This document shows positions 17,319-24,195 of a DNA stretch of 38,168 nt, piece after piece. The DNA comes from AP-16 sp036395835 (GTDB taxonomy: Bacteria > Pseudomonadota > Alphaproteobacteria > Rhizobiales > Xanthobacteraceae). A program made the position numbers and the translations under genes. The stretch lies in assembly GCA_036395835.1 (NCBI GenBank), contig DASWCW010000087.1, positions 1 through 38,168 of the forward strand, given 5' to 3'. The stretch's first letter is position 1. Every line of letters begins with the position of its first letter. The notes under the pieces are model-generated. The model was given only the letters and a program-made list of their open reading frames with translations, did not search any database and was not told the origin of the DNA.

Positions 17319-18074
17319 ATGACGGTCCTGGAGTCGGTACCTGGGAGGACGGTTCCGTGCGAGCGTTGCCCGTTCCGGACCAACGCGGCGTTCAGGGACT
17401 TTTCGCCACCCGAACTCGAGTTCATCTCGGCGTTCAAATCCGGCGAGCTCAACGCCGAAGCCGGGACGACGTTATTCCTGGAAGACACCAACAGTCCGCA
17501 CCTTTACACGGTGTTGGCCGGTTGGGCGTTTCGCTACAAAATGCTCCCCGACGGCCGCCGACAAATTCTGAATTTCGCGCTGCCGGGAGACTTCCTCGGG
17601 CTGCAGACCTCGGTGTTCGAGCGGATGGGACACTCGGCCGAGGCCCTGACCGACATGGTGCTGTGCATTTTTCCACGCGAGAAACTGTGGGAGCTGTTTT
17701 CCAATCATCCAAGCTTGGCTTTCGATTTGACCTGGCTTGCCGCGCGGGAGGAGCGGATTCTCGATGAGCATCTTCTGAGCGTCGGCCGGCGCAGCGCGCT
17801 GGAACGCATGGCCTATTTGCTGCTCCACCTATTCCGGCGCGCCGAGGATCTCGGCTTGACCGATGGCGACAGCCTCGAATTCCCGTTCTTTCAGCAGCAT
17901 CTGGCGGACATGCTGGGAATGTCACTCGTGCACGCCAACAACACGTTGCGCCGGCTGACATCGGCAAAAGTCGTGTATTGGAAAAAGAAGATGTTCCGGC
18001 TGCGCGACCGTGACCGCTTGGCGGAAATTGCCGGCTACGACTTTGCCGAGCGGCGACCGCGTCCTTTCATCTGA
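17319..18074 (+). CDS. Crp/Fnr family transcriptional regulator
   Basis: 251 residues: an N-terminal CERCPFR motif (C14, C17), a cyclic-nucleotide-type beta-barrel sensor (about 35-150), the dimer helix, and a winged helix-turn-helix (about 185-235; FPFFQQHLADMLGMSLVHAN, then RRL). Only three cysteines are plausible cluster ligands (C14, C17, C116), one fewer than FNR, so a standard 4Fe-4S oxygen sensor is unlikely; many rhizobial regulators of this subgroup have this arrangement. The barrel could bind cAMP made by a cyclase such as the one at 2215, but the residues needed were not verified. ATG at 17319 after GAGGAGCTGAC. Confidence 0.92.
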   Translation: MTVLESVPGRTVPCERCPFRTNAAFRDFSPPELEFISAFKSGELNAEAGTTLFLEDTNSPHLYTVLAGWAFRYKMLPDGRRQILNFALPGDFLGLQTSVFERMGHSAEALTDMVLCIFPREKLWELFSNHPSLAFDLTWLAAREERILDEHLLSVGRRSALERMAYLLLHLFRRAEDLGLTDGDSLEFPFFQQHLADMLGMSLVHANNTLRRLTSAKVVYWKKKMFRLRDRDRLAEIAGYDFAERRPRPFI

Positions 18075-18110
18075 GCCGCCCGGCGCAAGCGTCCGGGCGC
18101 GCCTCAGATG
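18068..18110. other. Convergent palindrome spanning two stop codons
   Basis: CATCTGAG (18068-18075) pairs with CTCAGATG (18103-18110), and inside it GCCCGG pairs with CCGGGC. The stop codon of the Crp/Fnr gene lies in the left arm and the stop of the zinc-ribbon gene in the right arm. It can act as a shared hairpin at the 3' ends of both transcripts, but there is no T-run. Confidence 0.6.
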
Positions 18111-18316
18111 TCGGCCTTGTTGAGGGCGTTACATCGGCTGCACCGGAGCACCACGTTGTGCACCTGACCGGCATTGGCCCTCAAGAGCACGGTTCCGCAC
18201 GACCCACAGGCATACTCGTTCTCGGTGCCCAGTTCGACGACGGGCGGCGCCTTGACGGCATGGGGGTCCGAGGGGTGACCCGGCAGCACGATCAATGGAA
18301 TTTTGGACTTCCCCAT
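18104..18316 (-). CDS. Small zinc-ribbon protein
   Basis: 70 residues. Two CxxC knuckles are clear: C37/C40 (ACGSC) and C59/C62 (RCSRC), making a zinc ribbon in the C-terminal half; the N-terminal half is Pro-rich. It may bind nucleic acid or protein; no specific role can be assigned. I chose the ATG at 18316, preceded by GGGAAGAGG, over an upstream in-frame start at 18442 that would run into the promoter region of the divergent receiver gene. Confidence 0.75.
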   Translation of the reverse strand: MGKSKIPLIVLPGHPSDPHAVKAPPVVELGTENEYACGSCGTVLLRANAGQVHNVVLRCSRCNALNKADI

Positions 18317-18494
18317 CCTCTTCCCCGCGGGTCGACCGCGAGAGTAGTACGATGATACGGGTGACCCAATAAAGTATTTTAACTCGCCCAGCTCGCCGGT
18401 ATAAATTCCGCCGTGCCTCGCCCTGGCGGAGGCGTTGAGCATGTCGAGAGCATGTCGAGACCCCTCGCCGCTTCGCCCGCGCGCCGTGCTGCCG

Positions 18495-18520
18495 GGAACC
18501 GATTACGCGCTCGAGCCATT
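18495..18520 (+). promoter_or_regulatory. EcfG-like promoter (one mismatch) for the receiver gene
   Basis: GGAAC (18495-18499), 17-base spacer, CATT (18517-18520). It lies about 50 bases before the ATG at 18570. Confidence 0.4.
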
Positions 18521-18569
18521 CGAGGACAAAGCTGCAAATTCTCAACGGGCTGACAACTTGCCTCAACTC

Positions 18570-18995
18570 ATGTCTAGAACCGCCGGTTCACGGGCTCAGG
18601 ATCCAAGTCGCCGCCGTATCCTGATCGTGGAAGACGACTATCTGGTCGCGCTTCAATTCGAAAATGCCCTGACCGAAGCGGGCTACGATGTGGTCGACAT
18701 CGCGTCGACAGCGGAGGAAGCGGTTCAGCTCGTCCCCGATCACCAGCCGGAGCTGGTGCTGATGGACGTCCGCCTGGCCGGCCCGCGTGACGGCATCCAG
18801 GCGGCTACGGAAATTCTCGATCGCTTCGGCATTCGCAGCATTTTCATCTCGGCCTTCTCCGACCCCACGACCCGCGCCCGCGCGGATCGCGCCAATCCAA
18901 TCGCCTGGCTGGCGAAGCCAGTGGCCGACCAAAAATTGGTGACCACGGTGAGTACCGCGTTGCGCAACATCCCTCCCGACTCCGGTTCAGGCTGA
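18570..18995 (+). CDS. Stand-alone response regulator receiver
   Basis: 141 residues, a single CheY-like domain with acidic pair E21/D22, phospho-acceptor D66 (LVLMDVRLAG), a serine in FISAFSD at the switch position and K in AKPV. The RLAGPRDGIQAA stretch resembles receivers of the PhyR/Rhizobium stand-alone type, but no sigma-like domain is present. The ATG at 18570 gives the normal receiver length; a longer frame from 18435 adds sequence overlapping the promoter. No kinase is adjacent. Confidence 0.88.
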   Translation: MSRTAGSRAQDPSRRRILIVEDDYLVALQFENALTEAGYDVVDIASTAEEAVQLVPDHQPELVLMDVRLAGPRDGIQAATEILDRFGIRSIFISAFSDPTTRARADRANPIAWLAKPVADQKLVTTVSTALRNIPPDSGSG

Positions 18996-19067
18996 GAGCG
19001 GCCACAAGGCCTTCGCAGCCAGCGGAAGCCAGCAGCGGTATTTCACCGAAACGGTGCCGATCCGGTA

Positions 19068-20264
19068 TTACGAGGCGCCCTGCCGGGGCCGCGAGCCTCC
19101 CGCCGCAAGCTCCAAGCCGAGCGCTAACATGATGGCAGCCACTGCAATCGCGAACAGCAGCGGATAATCATCCGTTCGTCCGAACAGGTAGGAGTAACCA
19201 TAGGCGGCGATCGCCTGCGCGAGGGCCCATGCCGTGGTCGCGTGCCCCCACGCCCGGCCCTGGGCGGGACCGCCATGGATCAGCTCGTGAATTCTCCCGA
19301 GCACCAGCGTGCTGATGCCCGGCACGAATGCGCCCGTGACGGCGCTTGAAACCAGAATCCATCCGGAAGCAGAAGTGATCACGGGCAGCGCTACGGCCGC
19401 GCCCTGCACGGCGAAGGCCAAGCGTAACGCCGCGCGAAATCCGATCCGATCCGCCAGCTGCCCGGCCAGTACCGGCCCGAACACCGCCGCTATTCCGAAT
19501 ACGACCCAATGGAACGCGCCGGCGTCGAGACCTTGGCCGAGGCCGCGAGCGACATAGTCGACCAGAAAGAGCATATGCGGGACGAGGCCGATGGCGTTGA
19601 GCCCATACTCGGCAACGAGCGCCGAAACCGGTATGCCGAGCGCGGCTCGCGCCCGGCGCCTCGTGTCGAATCCGACCTGCTCCCCGGGCCATCCGTTCCA
19701 GGCGATGAGCGTCAGCACCAGCGAGACTGCGCCGAGACCGAGCCAGGCTCTCTCCAGCCCGCCCCATTCGATCAATGGCGGCACGATGATGCCGGAGGCG
19801 GCGATCCCCAGTCCGACGCCCGTGAACATCATGCCGCCGACGACACCGCGGCGCCGCGGCGGCGTGGCGGAAAGCACGATCGGCGCTCCGACGACCATGA
19901 GCACGCCGCCCGCGTACCCCGATGCGAACCGCCACAGAAAAAACCAGGCAAACCCGAGATCTCGCTCGGCGCAGGCCAAAAGGCTGGCGCCGGTCAGAAA
20001 CATCATGCCGCGCAGAAGCCAGGCGGGCCGAACGTAGCGGGTCGCGGCATGGCCCAGCACGGCTCCGGCGAGATATCCCGCAAGATTGGCGGCGCCGAGA
20101 TAAGCGGCGGCGCTGGGCGAGAACCAATGGTCCGAGATCAGCGCGGGCAGCAGCGGCGTATAGGCGAACCGGCCCAAGCCGTTGCCCACCAGCACGGCGC
20201 TGAATCCCGCCAGAGCCGCATGCAGCACCCGTCGGGAGTTCGACCATGGATCCTCGTCGCTCAT
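19068..20264 (-). CDS. YbfB/YjiJ family MFS transporter
   Basis: Inner-membrane major facilitator of 398 residues with about 12 hydrophobic segments. The N-terminal motif NGLGRFAYTPLLPAL is the hallmark of the YbfB/YjiJ group; Arg-rich loops follow transmembrane 2 and 8 as usual in MFS. Substrate unknown. The start ATG lies 226 bases downstream of the EcfG motif at 20498-20522, so that promoter could alternatively drive this gene with a long structured leader. Confidence 0.9.
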   Translation of the reverse strand: MSDEDPWSNSRRVLHAALAGFSAVLVGNGLGRFAYTPLLPALISDHWFSPSAAAYLGAANLAGYLAGAVLGHAATRYVRPAWLLRGMMFLTGASLLACAERDLGFAWFFLWRFASGYAGGVLMVVGAPIVLSATPPRRRGVVGGMMFTGVGLGIAASGIIVPPLIEWGGLERAWLGLGAVSLVLTLIAWNGWPGEQVGFDTRRRARAALGIPVSALVAEYGLNAIGLVPHMLFLVDYVARGLGQGLDAGAFHWVVFGIAAVFGPVLAGQLADRIGFRAALRLAFAVQGAAVALPVITSASGWILVSSAVTGAFVPGISTLVLGRIHELIHGGPAQGRAWGHATTAWALAQAIAAYGYSYLFGRTDDYPLLFAIAVAAIMLALGLELAAGGSRPRQGAS

Positions 20265-20399
20265 TTCGTCGCAATCGCTCGCTGGCCCGGATCAGCCATA
20301 GGCCGGCTCCCGACTTCCGCAAATCTTTTCGGCGTAGGTCGCGACGAGGGGCGTCCGAATGACAACTGCTCGGGAAAGCGGCCGGAAGCCGCGAAGCGA

Positions 20400-20493
20400 A
20401 TGCAAATAGCCCTGATCGAGCCCATCGCAAACTCGACCAGGGCTGTTACCGGGCTGCGTCAGGACAGAGGGGGAAGGAAACCTGCCCGGCACT
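20400..20493 (-). ncRNA. Candidate stress-induced small RNA, GsrN-like layout
   Basis: Predicted transcript of roughly 90 bases beginning about 7 bases after an exact EcfG promoter. First structure: CCGGGC pairs with GCCCGG (20484-20489 with 20449-20454), enclosing a pyrimidine-rich loop TTTCCTTCCCCCTCTGT. Second structure: AGCCCTGGTCGAG pairs with CTCGATCAGGGCT (20408-20444, one mismatch), followed by ATTTGCATT as a weak T-rich tail. In Caulobacter, the general-stress small RNA GsrN is also EcfG-dependent and works through a C-rich loop; the similarity here is architectural, not a demonstrated homology. The alternative is a structured leader of the MFS gene. Confidence 0.55.
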
Positions 20494-20497
20494 GGCC

Positions 20498-20522
20498 AAC
20501 GCCGAGCCATCACGAATGTTCC
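20498..20522 (-). promoter_or_regulatory. EcfG promoter (exact match), no ORF directly downstream
   Basis: Minus-strand GGAAC (20522-20518), 16-base spacer, CGTT (20501-20498). It is an exact consensus match facing a gap of about 230 bases before the next start codon, which points to a small RNA. Confidence 0.78.
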
Positions 20523-20625
20523 GGGGCCTGTCGGCAAGGGAATCGGGCGATGCTCCTCGGCGGATATGGTCAGCCCAGGCCGCGATATCGACAGGCCTGG
20601 TTGACGGTCGTTGCGACCACCGGGC

Positions 20626-20660
20626 CAATAAAGAGCCCCGCCGGTTTCCCGGCGGGGCTC
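20626..20660 (-). terminator. Intrinsic terminator of the DUF1236-like gene
   Basis: A perfect 12-bp stem (GAGCCCCGCCGG with CCGGCGGGGCTC, loop of 4) followed on the minus strand by TTTATTGG. It lies 35 bases after the stop of the gene ending at 20695. Confidence 0.9.
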
Positions 20661-20694
20661 CGCATTTCGAGGCTCTGTTTGCGCTCTTCCCGTG

Positions 20695-21378
20695 CTAGAT
20701 GGGAATGACCGCCACGATTTCGAACGTGACCGGGTCCACGAACACCAGCTCCTCCTCGACGATGAAGAACCTGAACCCGCGGAACCGCGGCACGATCGTC
20801 ACGATATCCTCAGGCACCGCGAACAGGTGGAAGCTGCGCGGGATCACGGTACCGACGCGGATATCGAAGTTCACGTTCCTCACGCTGAAGCGCGACGTGA
20901 AGTTCTTGTTGATGACCACGTTGTGGATCTGGGACCGCTGCTGGGTATTGAGCGAGACGCGACCCTGAGCGCCACCCTGCGCGAAGCCGGTCTGGCCGGT
21001 GCGCTCCCGCGTGGTGGTCTGGGTTTGGGTGCTGGTACGGCCCTGCGTCATGCCGCGCCGCTCGCCGCGCTGCTCGCTGAGCGCCTTGCCGCGCTGCTCG
21101 CCCAGGGTCTGGCCACGCTGCTGCCCGTGGGTCTCGCCGAGCTGACCGCCGCCGCGGCTCTGTGTGCCTAGGCTCTGGGAGCCCTGGGCGTGACCACCGC
21201 CACCGCCAGACGAGCCTTGGTGCCGCTCGACACCACCGCCACCGCCGCCGGCCGCGGCGCCGCCACCGCCCATGCTGCCCCCTCCGGGTCCTTGTTGCGC
21301 GGCCGCGATGGTAATGCCGGTGACGAGGGCTGCCGCCGCGGTCGTCACCACAAATGAGTTCCTCAGCGTTTTCCTCAT
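20695..21378 (-). CDS. Exported Gly/Gln-rich DUF1236-type protein
   Basis: 227 residues. Signal peptide (VVTTAAAALVTGITIAAAQ), a long Gly/Ser/Gln/Arg-rich low-complexity region (about 28-125), then a DUF1236-like C-terminus: LNTQQRSQIHNVV, RVGTVIPRSFHLFAVP and FFIVEEELVFVDPVTFEIVAVI. Periplasmic, unknown function; the repeat region contains Gly-rich and GEQRG/GQQRG repeats. ATG at 21378 after AAGGAGACTTCCG. An EcfG-like motif is 44 bases upstream and an intrinsic terminator follows, so it is monocistronic. Confidence 0.85.
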   Translation of the reverse strand: MRKTLRNSFVVTTAAAALVTGITIAAAQQGPGGGSMGGGGAAAGGGGGGVERHQGSSGGGGGHAQGSQSLGTQSRGGGQLGETHGQQRGQTLGEQRGKALSEQRGERRGMTQGRTSTQTQTTTRERTGQTGFAQGGAQGRVSLNTQQRSQIHNVVINKNFTSRFSVRNVNFDIRVGTVIPRSFHLFAVPEDIVTIVPRFRGFRFFIVEEELVFVDPVTFEIVAVIPI

Positions 21379-21421
21379 CGGAAGTCTCCTTGCTGAATCT
21401 CCCCCGGTGCTGACCGTCGAT

Positions 21422-21447
21422 AACGCACAGGGGGGCCGCAAGGTTCT
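21422..21447 (-). promoter_or_regulatory. EcfG-like promoter (one mismatch)
   Basis: Minus-strand AGAAC (21447-21443), 17-base spacer, CGTT (21425-21422). The -10 element is exact and the -35 has A for the first G. It lies about 44 bases upstream of the DUF1236-like gene. Confidence 0.5.
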
Positions 21448-21512
21448 AGTTAGATCCCGGCAGAATCAGCCGAGATCTTCGAAAATTCGTTGAAAAATCC
21501 CGGAACCCCCGC

Positions 21513-21668
21513 CTAGAGCCGGCCGAGAAGCGCCAGGATGAGGACGATGATCAGAATCAGTCCGAGAATTCCGCCAGGCCCGTAGCCCCAGCCCGCGCTA
21601 TAGGGCCAGGTCGGCAACGCGCCGATCAGCAGAAGGATCAGGATGATGATCAAAATGGTCGAAAGCAT
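21513..21668 (-). CDS. DUF3309 family small membrane protein
   Basis: 51 residues beginning MLSTILIIILILLLIGALPTW, with a Tyr/Gly/Trp centre (YSAGWGYGPGG) and a second hydrophobic stretch ending LALLGRL. This is the standard form of DUF3309, a short two-segment membrane protein of proteobacteria with unknown function. The ATG at 21668 follows CTGGAGGCCAAC. An exact EcfG promoter is 20 bases upstream, so it is a likely member of the general-stress regulon. Confidence 0.9.
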   Translation of the reverse strand: MLSTILIIILILLLIGALPTWPYSAGWGYGPGGILGLILIIVLILALLGRL

Positions 21669-21688
21669 GTTGGCCTCCAGGGCCAGTC

Positions 21689-21713
21689 AACGCACAATAT
21701 TACCACCGGTTCC
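21689..21713 (-). promoter_or_regulatory. EcfG promoter (exact match) for the DUF3309 gene
   Basis: Minus-strand GGAAC (21713-21709), 16-base spacer, CGTT (21692-21689). The predicted start of transcription is about 14 bases before the ATG, with the GGAGG ribosome site in the short leader. Confidence 0.82.
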
Positions 21714-21721
21714 TTCTAACT

Positions 21722-21958
21722 TCAGGGGGCACGCTCGGCGCTCGGTACGATGATTAACTGGGCTTCCGTCACCAAACCGGCCAAGCCGCCGGCAATCGAT
21801 TTGCGCAGATGATCGTCCGGCGTATCGCAAGCACGCCATACCGCCACTTTCGGCTCGCCACCCGGTCCTTCCCAAGTGAGATTGTACCGGATGATGAGGC
21901 CGGCGGCCTTCATCGCCTCCAATCCGTCGACGATGCCGCTATGTCTTGTCCGATCCAT
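21722..21958 (-). CDS. Small hypothetical protein
   Basis: 78 residues from the ATG at 21958, starting MDRTRHSGIVDGLEAMKAAG. The sequence has mixed polar composition with IIRYNLTWEGPGGEP and a C-terminal hydrophobic patch (EAQLIIVP). Not recognised. The site GCGGGGACATC precedes the start, and an EcfG-like motif (22023-22048) lies 65 bases upstream. Longer readings to 22330 run through the small-RNA region and look artefactual. Confidence 0.62.
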   Translation of the reverse strand: MDRTRHSGIVDGLEAMKAAGLIIRYNLTWEGPGGEPKVAVWRACDTPDDHLRKSIAGGLAGLVTEAQLIIVPSAERAP

Positions 21959-22022
21959 GATGTCCCCGCTGCCGGTTCCGCGTATCGAGTGAACAATCGC
22001 TGCGGTGCTGTGTCGAATGAAC

Positions 22023-22048
22023 AACCGCGACTTCGAGGGCGAAGTTCC
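22023..22048 (-). promoter_or_regulatory. EcfG-like promoter (one mismatch)
   Basis: Minus-strand GGAAC (22048-22044), 17-base spacer, GGTT (22026-22023), upstream of the 78-residue hypothetical gene starting at 21958. Confidence 0.45.
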
Positions 22049-22149
22049 GGGGTGCGCCGGCGTAGCGCGGGCGCCCGCTGTCGCGGCGAGGTTTCCTGGC
22101 CGCCCTGTGAACGGGGTCACACCGGCGCTGGGATGCACGTGCGAATCTT

Positions 22150-22236
22150 GGCCTAGACCGACAGTCGGCATTTCCTCCCTTGCACGGCTGTCGGGCTTCT
22201 GGCCCCGGCCTCTTCGAGCGAGCCGGGGTCTTTTTT
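22150..22236 (+). ncRNA. Candidate trans-acting sRNA with anti-SD loop (suhB/alpha-r14-like)
   Basis: CCGACAGTCG (22158-22167) pairs with CGGCTGTCGG (22185-22194), extended by GCA with TGC, to leave the loop TTTCCTCCCT, which is complementary to a Shine-Dalgarno sequence. An intrinsic terminator follows 9 bases later (22203-22236). Alphaproteobacterial small RNAs of the suhB/alpha-r14 type expose such CCTCC loops and end this way; the family assignment is from memory of their shape. The 5' end is not determined: no clear promoter was found, and 22150 is only the start of the conserved-looking part. Confidence 0.6.
22203..22236 (+). terminator. Intrinsic terminator (plus strand)
   Basis: CCCCGGC (22203-22209) pairs with GCCGGGG (22222-22228), followed by TCTTTTTT. 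There is no protein gene upstream on this strand, so it is best explained as the end of a small RNA. On the minus strand no T-run follows. Confidence 0.88.
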
Positions 22237-22278
22237 CGAAGCACGCGCGACCCGCGGACGGCGTTTTGTCGCGGCAGA

Positions 22279-23415
22279 TCAGGCCCCCGTGGGCAAGTGC
22301 TGCAGGAATTCTCGCAGAATGGGGGCCCATTTCTCGGCATCTACCCCGCTCGCGAGGTGTCCCTTGTCGCTATCGAGCTCGAAATAGGTGGTGTCGACGC
22401 CTGCCGCTGTCAGCCGTTCCACCACGCCGGGGCCGATCGCGGCAGGGAACAGCTGATCCGTCGTCGACAGCACGTAGAGCACCTTGGCTTTGATCCTCGA
22501 AAGATGCTGCTCGGCGTCGAATTGGGCGGCAACCCTGCGCAAGGTGATGAGCGAGTTGCCGTCGAACGCATCCGCCCAGTGTTCGGCGAGCATGCGGATC
22601 GCCGATTCCCGCGCGGCGGAATCCGGATATTGCTCCATCAGCTGCCGCTCGATGCCGTAGCGCTTCAGCGTGGCCACTCGAAATTCGATCATTGCCGAGC
22701 GGATGCCGCCTTTGTCGTAATAGAAACCGCCGTTCCAATTGGGATGGTGGGCGAGCTGCGCAATGAGATCGCGGACGGCGCGTTCGCCGCCGCTACCTTT
22801 GGGCGCGGTGACCGCCGCGACAATTCCGCTCATGAAATCGGGAAACGTGACCGCCCATTGGAACGCCTGGTAACCGCCGAACGACGGGCCGGCGACAGCC
22901 ACGAGATGTCTCACGCCCAGATGATCGAGCAGGAAACGTTGGGACCGCACGATATCGGCCAGCGTGATCGGCGGAAAATTCGGGCCATAAGCTTTTCCGG
23001 TCCCCGGATCGAGGCTCGCCGGATTGGTCGAGCCGTAGGAGGAGCCCAACATGTTGGAGGACACGATGAACACTCGATCGGTGTCGATTGCGCGCCCCGG
23101 TCCGACCAGCGCCTCCCACCATCCGGGCTCGTGCTCGAACACGCCGCGCGGCGCCTTGCCGGGTGCGTAGCGGCCGGCGGCATGATGGCTGCTGGTGAAG
23201 CCGTGCGCGAGCAGCACGGCATTGCGGCCGGTCGCATCGAGCCTGCCATAGGTCTCATAGGCGATCGCCGCCTCTGCGAGCACCTTGCCGCATTGGAGCG
23301 CGAAATCGCGGATCACAAAGGTCCGGCTTTCGACGTTCTCGATCCCGCCCGCGTGCGCGGCAGGGAGAACCGATGGATCGGCGGCGGCGGAACGCGCCGC
23401 GGTTGGGTCGTTCAT
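22279..23415 (-). CDS. Homoserine O-acetyltransferase-like alpha/beta-hydrolase
   Basis: 378 residues of the MetX-type alpha/beta-hydrolase fold. MetX-like blocks are visible: LLAHGFTSS, SSNMLGSSYGSTNPASL, FPPITLADIV and a nucleophile elbow GPSFGGYQAF in place of the GGSMGGMQ of true MetX; the acid and histidine are in TTDQLFP and DKGHLASG. The altered elbow means the acyl acceptor may not be homoserine. ATG at 23415 follows GGAGGAAATTCCGG, which decides the start. No SAM-II riboswitch-like sequence is upstream. Divergent from the methyltransferase gene. Confidence 0.85.
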   Translation of the reverse strand: MNDPTAARSAAADPSVLPAAHAGGIENVESRTFVIRDFALQCGKVLAEAAIAYETYGRLDATGRNAVLLAHGFTSSHHAAGRYAPGKAPRGVFEHEPGWWEALVGPGRAIDTDRVFIVSSNMLGSSYGSTNPASLDPGTGKAYGPNFPPITLADIVRSQRFLLDHLGVRHLVAVAGPSFGGYQAFQWAVTFPDFMSGIVAAVTAPKGSGGERAVRDLIAQLAHHPNWNGGFYYDKGGIRSAMIEFRVATLKRYGIERQLMEQYPDSAARESAIRMLAEHWADAFDGNSLITLRRVAAQFDAEQHLSRIKAKVLYVLSTTDQLFPAAIGPGVVERLTAAGVDTTYFELDSDKGHLASGVDAEKWAPILREFLQHLPTGA

Positions 23416-23531
23416 CCGGAATTTCCTCCGTCGGACGCGATCAACGAAGCCTTGCCATTCTGCAGTCACTCTCGGCGCAGGTAACGAGATCCTACAGGTG
23501 CGCGGAGGCGCACGATTGTCAATAATGCGGC

Positions 23532-24095
23532 ATGCTGGCGCGCAATTTCATCATCGCGTGCTGGGTCGTTTTCGCGGCGTATTGGATCGCGGCGGCGGCC
23601 TCGCGCAAGCGTACGGCGGAACGCCAGAGTTGGGCGAGCCGCTCATGGTATCTGCTGCTGATCGTGTCGGCGTTTGCGCTGCTCCTCGGCGCTTTTGTGC
23701 TCGATCCGCTCGCGCGACGTGTCGTACCGCCTGGTCCGGCCGTGGACATCGTCGCAGCCGTCCTCTGTGCCGCAGGGTTGGTCCTCGCCATCTGGGCGCG
23801 CCGGGCGATCGGCTCGAACTGGAGCGCCATCGTCACGCTCAAGCGTGGACACGAGCTCGTGACCGGCGGCCCATACCGTTACGTCCGGCATCCGATCTAT
23901 TCGGCGATCCTGGTGATGTTCTTCGCCACGGCACTCGCGGTCGGCCGGGTCGGTGGCTTCGTGGGCTTCGCATTGTGCTTTGCGAGCTTCTGGATCAAGC
24001 TGCGACAGGAAGAGGCGTTGCTGATGCGGCACTTTCCGAAGGATTATGCGGCGTACCGCACGAGGGTGAAAGCCCTGGTTCCGTTCGTGATCTAG
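23532..24095 (+). CDS. Isoprenylcysteine carboxyl methyltransferase (ICMT)-family protein
   Basis: 187-residue integral membrane protein with four to five hydrophobic segments. The conserved C-terminal SAM-binding region is clear: GGPYRYVRHPIYSAIL (R119-H120-P121), then EEALLMRHFPKDYAAYR. The bacterial family methylates unknown lipids or small molecules; there is no prenylated protein partner here. A 16-base palindrome GTGCGC-GGAG-GCGCAC (23498-23513) lies just before the start and may be an operator for the divergent pair. Confidence 0.88.
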   Translation: MLARNFIIACWVVFAAYWIAAAASRKRTAERQSWASRSWYLLLIVSAFALLLGAFVLDPLARRVVPPGPAVDIVAAVLCAAGLVLAIWARRAIGSNWSAIVTLKRGHELVTGGPYRYVRHPIYSAILVMFFATALAVGRVGGFVGFALCFASFWIKLRQEEALLMRHFPKDYAAYRTRVKALVPFVI

Positions 24096-24195
24096 TGCCG
24101 CCGTTGACCAAGACACCGTTCGGCTTGCAAGTGCGCCAAGAGATCACCGAAATGCCAGAGACTGACCGCGGTCGCAAGCAGAAGCCCAGAAGCGG

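Larger units (their letters stand above)
20265..20694. other. Intergenic region with sRNA candidate and terminator
   Basis: 430 bases without a credible protein gene. It contains a minus-strand EcfG promoter (20498-20522), the small-RNA candidate below it (about 20400-20493) and the terminator of the downstream DUF1236-like gene (20626-20660). Confidence 0.65.
21959..22278. other. Intergenic region with EcfG-like site and plus-strand sRNA candidate
   Basis: 320 bases with no credible protein gene. It holds the EcfG-like site for the minus-strand gene and, on the plus strand, the anti-SD hairpin and terminator described separately. Confidence 0.6.

Noticed and set aside
20292..20537. 81-codon minus-strand ORF over the small-RNA candidate
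   Set aside because: Its start lies upstream of the EcfG motif that would have to transcribe it, it has no ribosome site, and it shows no family-like sequence.
23416..23531. Possible SAM-II riboswitch before the MetX-like gene
   Set aside because: I looked for its conserved pseudoknot sequence upstream of the start and found nothing similar.
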